From positions 1-10,546 of the forward strand of contig JAZNYG010000091.1 of the NCBI GenBank assembly GCA_045594245.1: a stretch of 10,546 bases of DNA. The letters are read 5' to 3'. The stretch's first letter is position 1. Each line of letters opens with the position of its first letter. Under the pieces are notes generated by a model. The model saw nothing but the letters and a program-made list of their open reading frames with translations. It ran no database searches and had not been told where the DNA came from. This stretch comes from UBA1189 sp045594245 (lineage in GTDB: Bacteria > Bacteroidota > Bacteroidia > Bacteroidales > Bacteroidaceae). A program made the translations under genes and the position numbers. Positions 1-6,702 of this stretch are shown here, piece by piece.

Positions 1-235
1 AGGGAAAACGCATTATAATTTCTTCCAATTAAAATACCAGTTTATATCCTCTATTTGACATGATTATCTCACGCGAATCTCGCAAATCTCGCAAAATCAT
101 ACATCGCTATCGCTCGTATGTAGCCGTCCGGGATGGCAAACGCGAGTGAAATGATGCGTTTTCGCGTGATTTGCGAGATTCGCGTGAGACAAAAAGCTGC
201 GTGAAACGGGAATATTTTTATAATGCGTTTTCCCT
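1..235. repeat. Nested inverted-repeat element (MITE-like candidate)
   Basis: The sequence agggaaaacgcattataa at 1-18 has a perfect 18-bp reverse complement at 218-235. Inside it, 67-88 and 168-189 form a second perfect inverted repeat of 22 bp. Two nested perfect arms bounding about 235 bp, with no convincing gene inside, resemble a short non-autonomous mobile element or an intergenic repeat family. The left arm starts at base 1 of the window, so the true left boundary, any target-site duplication and any longer terminal repeat cannot be seen. No transposase is present. The arms are seen directly; calling it mobile is inference. It could instead be a REP-like or attenuator-like hairpin. Confidence 0.55.
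67..189. repeat. 22-bp perfect inverted repeat with an extended imperfect stem
   Basis: The arms at 67-88 and 168-189 are exact reverse complements. Pairing continues inwards with bulges (about 90-100 against 154-166), giving an imperfect stem of roughly 34 bp around a loop of about 50 nt. The left arm also contains a 9-bp tandem repeat, aatctcgca at 76-84 and 85-93. The arms are rich in CG steps compared with the AT-rich flanks. No T-run follows either side, so it is not a standard intrinsic terminator. It is more likely the core of the element described for 1-235. Confidence 0.7.
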
Positions 236-650
236 GCATGCAGATACAGGAGAAATGGCGTATCTTTGGATGGAATGGGCCCTTGATGTGATAGGCGGAT
301 ATTGAGCGATATCCCGCAAGCAGGGCGGACATCGCCAGATGTGTAAAATCGTACGCAGTGTCCGCCATCAAGCATCTATCTATTAGGATGTTATGTGGTG
401 TTGGCGGATGGTGGCAGGTGATAGGGGAGATGTGCTTATTATAAGCAAAACGGCCGTTGTGATAGGCCCCATCGAGGTGGTGGGCATCAAGCAGACCAAT
501 AAGGCAAGCGACGCGTATCCCCCTCCCGAGTCTTACGTATGTGCAATGTCACATCCACTGAGCAATAATGTGGTTTTTGCATGTCGATCTGTCTGTATTA
601 ACTTCATTTTTTGACCTATTCATCACTTTGTATACCAAAATGTAGGACGG
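236..650. other. Intergenic stretch without a supportable gene
   Basis: I see no convincing coding region here. Short open frames exist, for example a 73-codon plus-strand frame at 393-614 and minus-strand frames reaching about 375. None has a recognisable motif, a Bacteroidota promoter placed in front of it, or protein-like composition. The octamer GTGATAGG recurs near 290, 418 and 460, and a weak 8-bp inverted repeat pairs 324-331 with 359-366. The stretch could be a decayed gene or the flank of the 1-235 element. Confidence 0.5.
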
Positions 651-656
651 CCGTTT

Positions 657-687
657 TTCGCGATTTTCAAGGATATAGGTACATTTG
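657..687 (+). promoter_or_regulatory. Bacteroidota-type promoter for the 766-1946 unit
   Basis: TACATTTG at 680-687 fits the -7 consensus TAnnTTTG of the primary Bacteroidota sigma factor. TTCG at 657-660, at the end of a T-run and 19 bp upstream, is a three-of-four match to the -33 TTTG box. Transcription should begin near 693-696. That leaves a leader of about 35 nt to the ATG at 729, or about 70 nt to the ATG at 766. Confidence 0.6.
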
Positions 688-765
688 TAAACTAAGAGTA
701 GATTGTAAACAAATTCTATAAACTCAAAATGAAACAGACAATACGTATCGTTCTCGACCGACGAG

Positions 766-1062
766 ATGATCCTTGGTATTGCCGGCATGACCAACGCTAC
801 GGTGGCTATCATGAAGGAGCACTTCATCAGAAAATACTTCAAGACCGATGATCCCGCGATGGTGGAGCGCTATGGCAAGATGCTCGACGCGCTGCGTCTC
901 ATCCGCACCGTATTCGCCATCGGCTTCACCTCGAAGAATACAGAAAAGTTCCGTCCTGCCATCATCGAGATGTCTCGTCAGGTGTTCTTCCCCAATATCC
1001 AGAACATCGTGGGTGGTGTGAAATTTTTGGTAAACACTGTCAATACTCTCTATCCAGCATGA
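766..1062 (+). CDS. Unrecognised small protein, probably frameshifted near its start
   Basis: This is a 98-residue frame I cannot assign to a family. It is mainly helical in appearance, with hydrophobic runs around LRLIRTVFAIGF and NIVGGVKFLVNTV but no clear transmembrane segment or signal peptide. It ends in an ATGA overlap with the phosphatase gene at 1059, which supports its being translated and coupled to that gene. The start is doubtful. The best-placed ATG, 729, has an A-rich lead and lies about 35 nt after the predicted transcription start, but is in another frame. It gives MKQTIRIVL up to 755, and skipping the G at 756 joins it as TDEMILG to the 766 frame. Either the gene starts at 766, or a one-base insertion has split a protein of about 110 residues. 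It may also be a remnant of a longer gene. Confidence 0.55.
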   Translation: MILGIAGMTNATVAIMKEHFIRKYFKTDDPAMVERYGKMLDALRLIRTVFAIGFTSKNTEKFRPAIIEMSRQVFFPNIQNIVGGVKFLVNTVNTLYPA

Positions 1063-1946
1063 AGCGCTCGTCCTTTTTTACTATCTTTGCATGCATTATG
1101 ATTATGATGGTATCTTGCAAATCTAAAGTTGAAAACGTGGTGCCTACGCTCGAAAGTCAGCAGATAGGCATTACGAGTGCTCATAACGCCCGACAGTTGG
1201 GTGGCTATCGCATTGGCAACAAGCATGTGAAGGCCGACCTGCTGCTGCGCAGTGCCCGTCTGTCAGAGCTATCAGCCGAGGACTCCACCTTGCTTGCCGA
1301 CAAGTATAAGGTACAACGCATCTACGACTTCCGTGGCGAGAAGGAGATACTCGCTGCTCCCGACATTCTCCCTGGCAAGGCGAGTCATCTCGCCCTCTCT
1401 CTCTCCTTAGATAAGGATGAGAAGGGTAGTTCGTTTGATGTCAAGACGGGCAACGAGCGTGACATTGTGAAGATGCTGCTCATGTATGCCGAGCATCCTG
1501 CTGTGCAGACCATGTGTACCAACATGTACGACATTATCTTCTTTGAAGAGAATTCTCAGGAGGTGTATCGACAGTTCTTTGCCGATCTCTTGACGCTCGA
1601 CCCAGCTGACGGTGCCATACTGTGGCACTGCACACAGGGCAAGGACCGTGCAGGCTGCGCCTCGGCTATGCTGCTGGCAGCTCTCGGTGCCGAGCGCGAC
1701 CTCATCGTGGCCGACTTTACCCTCTCGAAGCACTACTATGATCCTCAGATTTCGCGCATTGAGACCACTACAGAGGCACAGGCAACCGCCCTGAGCACCC
1801 TCATCAGTGCCAATCCCGCCATCTTCGAGGCTACACTCGACAAGGTAGAGGCCCGCTACGGCTCACTCCGCGGCTACCTCACCGAGTGCATCGGTGTCAC
1901 TCCCGAGATGATGGAGACTTTGCGCGAGAGATACCTTGAGGATTGA
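1059..1946 (+). CDS. Lipoprotein protein-tyrosine/dual-specificity phosphatase (Y_phosphatase3-like)
   Basis: This 295-residue protein carries the cysteine-phosphatase P-loop HCTQGKDRAG at 190-199, with catalytic Cys191 and phosphate-binding Arg197. That HCxxGKDRxG form is typical of the bacterial Y_phosphatase3 group, which includes the secreted phosphatases MptpB and LipA. Other family landmarks are NARQLGGY (43-50), LLRSARL (62-68) and YDFRGEKE (89-96). The N-terminus is a signal peptide ending in MVSC, a lipobox with Cys20, so the enzyme is predicted to be lipid-anchored outside the cytoplasm. The family hydrolyses phosphotyrosine, phosphoserine/threonine or phosphoinositides; the substrate here is unknown. 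The start overlaps the upstream stop as ATGA, implying translational coupling. An extracytoplasmic site argues against a role in dephosphorylating a cytoplasmic capsule kinase. Confidence 0.88.
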   Translation: MKRSSFFTIFACIMIMMVSCKSKVENVVPTLESQQIGITSAHNARQLGGYRIGNKHVKADLLLRSARLSELSAEDSTLLADKYKVQRIYDFRGEKEILAAPDILPGKASHLALSLSLDKDEKGSSFDVKTGNERDIVKMLLMYAEHPAVQTMCTNMYDIIFFEENSQEVYRQFFADLLTLDPADGAILWHCTQGKDRAGCASAMLLAALGAERDLIVADFTLSKHYYDPQISRIETTTEAQATALSTLISANPAIFEATLDKVEARYGSLRGYLTECIGVTPEMMETLRERYLED

Positions 1947-1998
1947 TAATTATCTGTCCGGAGGTGAATAAAAAATTGAAGTTTTGGAGAACAACAAA

Positions 1999-2029
1999 TT
2001 TGTAGTTAAAAGAAAAAATATTATATTTG
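1999..2029 (+). promoter_or_regulatory. Consensus Bacteroidota promoter for the 2070 lipoprotein gene
   Basis: TTTG at 1999-2002 and TATATTTG at 2022-2029 are separated by exactly 19 bp. This matches the Bacteroidota -33/-7 pattern (TTTG, N19-21, TAnnTTTG) with no mismatch. Transcription should begin near 2035, giving an AT-rich leader of about 35 nt before the ATG at 2070. No Shine-Dalgarno sequence is evident, as is usual in this phylum. It is the last good promoter seen before the exopolysaccharide genes. Confidence 0.75.
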
Positions 2030-2069
2030 TACCATTTTTATAAATGTTATTAATTTTAGTGTATAGAAG

Positions 2070-4109
2070 ATGGATAAGAAACTATTACAATGGAGTGTTT
2101 TGTCAAGAGTTACAAAATGCTTAAGTATAGTAGCAATTGCAACGTTCATTACATCTTGCCAAGAGGAAAGAATCCATGAGGAGCCACAACAGCCTACTTT
2201 CGCTGTCAATAACAACAGTGAAGAGTTGTCTCAGCGCGTTACAATGTATGGAAAGAAAACCTCGGCACACAAAGCTCCCAGTGTCACCCGATCTATGATG
2301 CCCGATGCTCCCACAGCTCCCGAGTACGATCTGATTATGGATGGTGGTTATCAGAGCTGGGCCGCTGAGGCAAAGAATTATCTTCTCCCGGAAGGAACAT
2401 CGCTGACTACAGATGTGCAGTTTAAGGAGAATGTATACTACATCGCCGGTGAACTCACCATAACAAACTATTGGGGAAAGGGTACGCTCATCGTATTGCC
2501 CGGTGGTAAGGTTAACTATCCGTCACAAAAGGCTATCCATGAGCTTAACATCTTGAGCTACGGAGATTTCAATATCACAGGCACCGACAGATTCAATATC
2601 AACTTAGGCGCTACATTCATGACCTCTGGCGACCTTTGCTATCCCGAGATTTGGGTGGGTGGTACACTCTACGTGGGCGACGGATTGTCGGCTACTGTCG
2701 TAGAGGTACGTGAGCATGCTGTGTGTCAGATTGGTTGCGGTGTCTATGCCGATGACTATCTGATCATGCACAACTATGCAGAACTCACCGTGGGTAGCCA
2801 CCTTGTGTCTCCAAAGGTAGAGATGAACAGCGCTTCTCTGTTGCAGGTCAATGCAGGTGGTCTTATCGATACTGAGGCCCTCTATATGAAAAACCCATGC
2901 ACCGTTACCGTAGAGGGTGGCGATATGGAGTATGCTGTGCTTTCTGCTGATAAGATTGAAATCCACCAGAGCAACGTGAAGGATATGTTCACCGGATGGT
3001 TGGATATCCACTATCAGGAGATTGACAATCGTAGCGGAAGCGAGTTGGAGTGGCTCTCTAGCATCAAGCTGAATGGCAATACCTACCTCCCTGCCAAGGG
3101 ATGCCACAATGGTTTCGGTAAGGAACCCGAGGTGGAAGTTGAGCCCGTTGTCGGTCTTGAGCATATCGCACAGGTGATAACGCCCGATCACGGACACGAC
3201 ATCTCTTCAACTTGTATCCAGACCATAGGCGAGAAGGCCTACGTGTCATACCATACACGCGGTGAGAACTACCATGGTTGCATCGAAGTGATAAACCTGT
3301 CTGAAGGTGTATGCTCTATTCTCTCTTTCTTTGAACATTATACTCTTGATTTCAATCATCTGATTGTAGATGACTCACGCATCATTGCTGCTGGTGGTGA
3401 ACCCAAGAATGGAGCCTTCCTCGGGGTTATTAATTTGAATGATGGTATCTTTCAGACCTATTCTGCAGAGCCTACACTGGTTAAGCTCGAAGGCGCTTCA
3501 TCAACTTGTGTCATCCGTAACGGTGACTATCTGCATGCAACCACCAACGAGGGCTATCACACCTTGGATGCTAACTCATTCAGTACAGTGGCCTCTATCC
3601 CCACAGCAGGTTCTTCAAAGTTTGTCTACTCTGATGGAACTAACATGGGCGTTGTGTCACTTACAGACAAGGATTCAGAGCAATCTTTGGCCGAGTTGAA
3701 TATGTTCAGCGCAATGGATTACACCTTCAGTGCTCCCACACAGACCATCACCTTGGATGTGATTACTCCCGTGAATGGTAAGAATGTGCTTAATCTCGAA
3801 GACAACAGCGCCTATATCTGCTTGGGTAAGAACGGTGTGAAGCGTTATACCGATGGTGTCGAGGTAGCTTCGTTCAGACTCGACGAGGAGAAGGCTGCAG
3901 CCAATGGTTTGGCTCTTGACGACAAGTACTTGTATGTTGCCTATGGCGACGGTGGACTCTTTGTCCTCGACAAGGAAGACCTCTCCGTGGTCACCTCATA
4001 TCGTCATGCAGGTGGAAAGTCGGCCAACTATGTCAGCGTATCTGGCGACATCCTTTACGTGGCTTATGGCCTGAGCGGTGTACAGATTTTCCGTCTGATT
4101 GAGAAGTAA
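2070..4109 (+). CDS. Large lipoprotein: beta-solenoid plus beta-propeller-like region
   Basis: This 679-residue protein begins with a charged n-region, a hydrophobic core and the lipobox ITSC (Cys30), so it is a predicted lipoprotein. Residues after Cys30 are acidic (QEERIHEE), somewhat like surface-export signals known in Bacteroidota, but that is inference. After a low-complexity linker (31-85), residues about 110-340 consist of short beta-rich units such as GTLIVLPGGKVNY, GTLYVGDG and AELTVGSHLVSP, which suggest a right-handed beta-helix or beta-solenoid. From about 360 to the end, units of the type KAYVSY, YLYVAYGDGGLFVLD and ILYVAYGLSGVQIFRL resemble LVIVD or other beta-propeller blades. 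No catalytic motif was recognised. It has its own consensus promoter and sits just upstream of the exopolysaccharide operon, so a role in binding or surface retention of the polymer is possible but unproven. Confidence 0.75.
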   Translation: MDKKLLQWSVLSRVTKCLSIVAIATFITSCQEERIHEEPQQPTFAVNNNSEELSQRVTMYGKKTSAHKAPSVTRSMMPDAPTAPEYDLIMDGGYQSWAAEAKNYLLPEGTSLTTDVQFKENVYYIAGELTITNYWGKGTLIVLPGGKVNYPSQKAIHELNILSYGDFNITGTDRFNINLGATFMTSGDLCYPEIWVGGTLYVGDGLSATVVEVREHAVCQIGCGVYADDYLIMHNYAELTVGSHLVSPKVEMNSASLLQVNAGGLIDTEALYMKNPCTVTVEGGDMEYAVLSADKIEIHQSNVKDMFTGWLDIHYQEIDNRSGSELEWLSSIKLNGNTYLPAKGCHNGFGKEPEVEVEPVVGLEHIAQVITPDHGHDISSTCIQTIGEKAYVSYHTRGENYHGCIEVINLSEGVCSILSFFEHYTLDFNHLIVDDSRIIAAGGEPKNGAFLGVINLNDGIFQTYSAEPTLVKLEGASSTCVIRNGDYLHATTNEGYHTLDANSFSTVASIPTAGSSKFVYSDGTNMGVVSLTDKDSEQSLAELNMFSAMDYTFSAPTQTITLDVITPVNGKNVLNLEDNSAYICLGKNGVKRYTDGVEVASFRLDEEKAAANGLALDDKYLYVAYGDGGLFVLDKEDLSVVTSYRHAGGKSANYVSVSGDILYVAYGLSGVQIFRLIEK

Positions 4110-4134
4110 TGGATAGAATACTATAAAATAATAC

Positions 4135-4161
4135 GAGGGTGTGTCAAAACGACACACCCTC
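4135..4161 (+). terminator. Perfect 11-bp hairpin after the lipoprotein gene
   Basis: GAGGGTGTGTC (4135-4145) pairs perfectly with GACACACCCTC (4151-4161) around the loop AAAAC. It lies 26 nt after the lipoprotein stop codon and resembles a rho-independent terminator stem. No T-run follows (ATGTCATC comes next), so termination is probably incomplete, or the hairpin acts in mRNA processing or stabilisation. It ends exactly before the ATG at 4162 and lies 20 nt before the GTG start assigned to the next gene. It could attenuate expression of the exopolysaccharide genes relative to the lipoprotein. Confidence 0.65.
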
Positions 4162-4181
4162 ATGTCATCAAAGTAGCAACT

Positions 4182-5516
4182 GTGGTTACATTAATACTAG
4201 TACTCATACTCTCTTTTTCGTTGCCTACCGGAATATCGGCCCAAGAGAAGGACGATTTGCTGTTTCAACGATTTGAAACTCATTTCAACTTGTTGGATTC
4301 ACTGATATTCAAAGGCGAACAAAAGATATCGACACTTGACACCAAGACTTATGAACTTGTTGTGAAAGGACATTGCCCAGACGCTGTAGACTCGCTGATT
4401 GACGTAAGGGTTGAGGAACAGCAGCGTGCTCTGAAGGCAGAGACTGGACTTACCCTATCGGGACAGACCTATTATCGTACGGGGCAAGGACTTGGCGTGG
4501 ATCCTGACGAGAACGATGCTTTGGCGTCCTACTCAGCCAAGACACAGGTTGAACTGAGATGGAACGTGCTGGGTAGTTCGATTCTCAGCCGAAAAGGGCG
4601 TCTTCATGAACTGAATATCCAAGGCGAACTGCAGCATGCTACCTTGGAACAGGAACGTATACGCTCGCTGATAGAGAGGCAAAAAGAATATTTCCGTATA
4701 GAATATGATAGTTTGTTGGCTAGTATACTTCAACTTCGAATCAATAATTTGCAGTTGCTGAATGACGCGCAATCATATTTGGCCTCTGACCGCAGCATTG
4801 CCACTGACGAGTTGTTGAAGATTATGGATGACCAGGCTATTGCAGAACGACTGTTGACATCTATTCCTGGGGAGTATCCCGCAGCATCACAGCTGATGAG
4901 ACCGCAAGGAGAAGTCATATTGCTTGACACAGCACGGTTAAAAGGGCATATTCGTGAATATGCGCTCCAACTACAGATGCTGGACTTGCAGATAGAACTC
5001 CTCCATCAGAAAGAAAAGAACACAACATATTGGAGTGCTATGAGCCTTTCTCCATTTGTGAGATACTCCTACTATGTGCGTCCTGAGGTCAAGAACCCAT
5101 CTAACGTGGATGCAGGCATCGCATTCCAACTGCCGCTCTCGATACAGGAGTCGCGCAAGCGAAAGGCCCTGTCGGCCGAGCGCCTGCAGGTCACTGTAGA
5201 GAAGGAGGAGATGACGCGACAGCTGATGGAGAAGGTGGAGAACATATTACTTGATGTCGAACGAGCCAACAGGGGTTTGGCGGGAGAACTGAAACGCATC
5301 GGATTGATGAGAGAATATATGCAGCTCCGTCGGGAAAACTATCAAGGTCATATAGGAGAGTATAATTTCATTTCAAGGATAAAGGAATACAATCACTACT
5401 TGACGTGTTGGGAAAACTATTACTCGTATCAATATAAGAGGGATTGCTGTATTGCAGATTTGCAACAGTTTCTACATCAACAATCTATTTTAGACTTTTG
5501 TATCATCAACAAGTGA
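4182..5516 (+). CDS. TolC-like outer-membrane export channel (OEP family)
   Basis: This 444-residue protein, compact for a TolC homologue, has a hydrophobic signal peptide ending near GISA/QEK (about residue 20). It then has the OEP layout: long amphipathic helices (about 22-85, 140-225, 250-280, 325-435) interrupted by two pairs of barrel-like strands. The strands are GLTLSGQTYYRT with TQVELRWNVL (89-130) and SLSPFVRYSYYVR with VDAGIAFQLPLS (288-320). The barrel-helix-barrel-helix repeat is what supports the family call; overall similarity to classical TolC is weak. It should form the trimeric outer-membrane duct paired with the HlyD-like protein encoded 13 nt downstream. The start is uncertain. 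GTG 4182 is the only usual start codon in this frame after the in-frame TAA at 4107-4109, and it leaves a signal peptide without a positive n-region. ATG 4162 is out of frame and stops after four codons. Confidence 0.78.
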   Translation: MVTLILVLILSFSLPTGISAQEKDDLLFQRFETHFNLLDSLIFKGEQKISTLDTKTYELVVKGHCPDAVDSLIDVRVEEQQRALKAETGLTLSGQTYYRTGQGLGVDPDENDALASYSAKTQVELRWNVLGSSILSRKGRLHELNIQGELQHATLEQERIRSLIERQKEYFRIEYDSLLASILQLRINNLQLLNDAQSYLASDRSIATDELLKIMDDQAIAERLLTSIPGEYPAASQLMRPQGEVILLDTARLKGHIREYALQLQMLDLQIELLHQKEKNTTYWSAMSLSPFVRYSYYVRPEVKNPSNVDAGIAFQLPLSIQESRKRKALSAERLQVTVEKEEMTRQLMEKVENILLDVERANRGLAGELKRIGLMREYMQLRRENYQGHIGEYNFISRIKEYNHYLTCWENYYSYQYKRDCCIADLQQFLHQQSILDFCIINK

Positions 5517-5529
5517 GCATAGGTGAGGT

Positions 5530-6702
5530 ATGAAAGAATTTCATTTTACGACCGAAAGGGAACAAGCGGAAATAGAGAAGATACTGCTACAACGCAAAAA
5601 GAAGCAGAGTAAGCAACAGGCGTTGTTTATGGCCATCTTCATCTTTATCATAGCAGTCATCGCCCTGTACTGTGTACGCAAGGTGATGTGTACCGAATTT
5701 AATGGTTATGTAGTGGTGCACAACGTACGTTTCCGTGCTTCGGAGGACATCTTCGTTCACGACATCTACAAGCACAATGGCGACCTGATAAAGCCCGGTG
5801 ACACCATCTACTCGTATGTGTCGCTCGACTGGTTCCACGAAATCGGTAACATCAATACCGAATCGGAGATTGTCGTAAAATCGCGCGACTTGAAGGTACA
5901 GTATGGATTAGCCTATCAGAACCTCGCTGTACTGCGTGCAAAGATGACAGAGTTACAACGGCAGATAGATTTGGAAGACCACAACATCCGCTTCGGACTT
6001 AGCGATAACGTGCACAAGCTCCAGTTGGAGCGCGAATATAAGGAGACTGAAGAGGAACTCAAGGCGCTACAGCGCAGACTGCAGGTGCTGAAGAAGGCTA
6101 TTGACGAATCCAGAGAGGCTGTAGAGCGCTTGGGAGAGGTGGCCTCAGGATTTACCATACAGAACGTGCGTAACAAGCAGAGGATGAAAGAACTGGACCT
6201 CGTGCACTATGCCATCGCTGCCGACTCGGGATTGGTAACTCGCAACTGGATCTCTGAGCTCTCGCTTGTATTGCGCGGTGAGGATATCATCGAGACACAA
6301 TCCTTCGACCTGGAAAAAGACAATGTATACATTATGGCATACGTTACTCCCGACAGAGCTAAATATATCAATCGTGGCTTCAAGGCAACCATTATTGTCA
6401 ATGACGATGTGGAGTATACGGCAACCGTAGTTTCTATGGGTGCACGCACGGAGCCTATCCCTGAAGCATATCGTAACAATCTGTCGAAGGACCACATCGC
6501 AGCCATCGCAGTGCTTCGTATCGACCATGGACAGAAGATTCCGTTCTGGTCACTGGTAAATGGCATGCCCGTGCTGATACGTTTCAACAATAAGGATTAC
6601 GACAAGGTGAATCCAGAAGAATACCTCCTGCTCAAGAGTCCGAGAGGATTGGAGATTCCTGAAGAGGTAAAAGATCATCTGTACTTTAATAATAGAGAAT
6701 AA
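5530..6702 (+). CDS. HlyD/Alg44-like membrane fusion protein
   Basis: This 390-residue protein has a basic cytoplasmic tail (1-30, including QRKKKQSKQQ) and a single transmembrane segment (about 31-49), followed by a periplasmic adaptor. The two halves of a lipoyl/barrel-sandwich domain (about 57-98 and 226-262) flank a coiled-coil hairpin (about 112-215). The C-terminal part (about 263-370) is a beta-barrel, with AYVTPDRAKYINRGFKATI matching the usual HlyD barrel start. This protein class bridges an inner-membrane exporter or synthase to an outer-membrane duct. Unlike Alg44 it has no PilZ domain before the membrane segment. A purine-rich AGGTGAGG lies directly before the ATG, and the stop codon overlaps the next start as TAATG. 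Encoded between a TolC-like protein and a GT2 synthase, it most likely conducts polysaccharide rather than protein or drugs. Confidence 0.85.
   Translation: MKEFHFTTEREQAEIEKILLQRKKKQSKQQALFMAIFIFIIAVIALYCVRKVMCTEFNGYVVVHNVRFRASEDIFVHDIYKHNGDLIKPGDTIYSYVSLDWFHEIGNINTESEIVVKSRDLKVQYGLAYQNLAVLRAKMTELQRQIDLEDHNIRFGLSDNVHKLQLEREYKETEEELKALQRRLQVLKKAIDESREAVERLGEVASGFTIQNVRNKQRMKELDLVHYAIAADSGLVTRNWISELSLVLRGEDIIETQSFDLEKDNVYIMAYVTPDRAKYINRGFKATIIVNDDVEYTATVVSMGARTEPIPEAYRNNLSKDHIAAIAVLRIDHGQKIPFWSLVNGMPVLIRFNNKDYDKVNPEEYLLLKSPRGLEIPEEVKDHLYFNNRE

Noticed and set aside
67..189. CRISPR array or riboswitch
   Set aside because: There are only two arms in inverted rather than direct orientation, with no spaced repeats, and no known riboswitch core was recognised.
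69..375. Minus-strand open frames of 92 and 100 codons across the inverted repeats
   Set aside because: They read through both arms of the inverted repeat, produce repetitive Ala-Arg-Phe type ends from the tandem repeat, and have no motif or promoter.
393..614. Plus-strand 73-codon frame
   Set aside because: No promoter or recognisable motif, composition is not protein-like, and its end runs into the AT-rich upstream region of the next promoter.
549..842. Minus-strand 97-codon frame
   Set aside because: It overlaps the promoter and the coding start on the plus strand and is Lys/Tyr-rich because of AT-rich intergenic DNA.
2604..3197. Minus-strand 197-codon frame inside the large lipoprotein gene
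   Set aside because: It is antisense to a gene with a clear signal peptide, promoter and repeat structure, and shows no domain of its own.
4135..4161. Strong intrinsic terminator separating the lipoprotein and export genes
   Set aside because: The stem is perfect but there is no following T-run, so I list it as terminator-like and do not treat the downstream genes as an isolated unit.
4182..6702. RND or type I drug/protein efflux system
   Set aside because: A TolC/HlyD pair alone would suggest this, but no RND pump or ABC transporter is present, and the next genes encode a polysaccharide synthase and sugar-nucleotide dehydrogenase.
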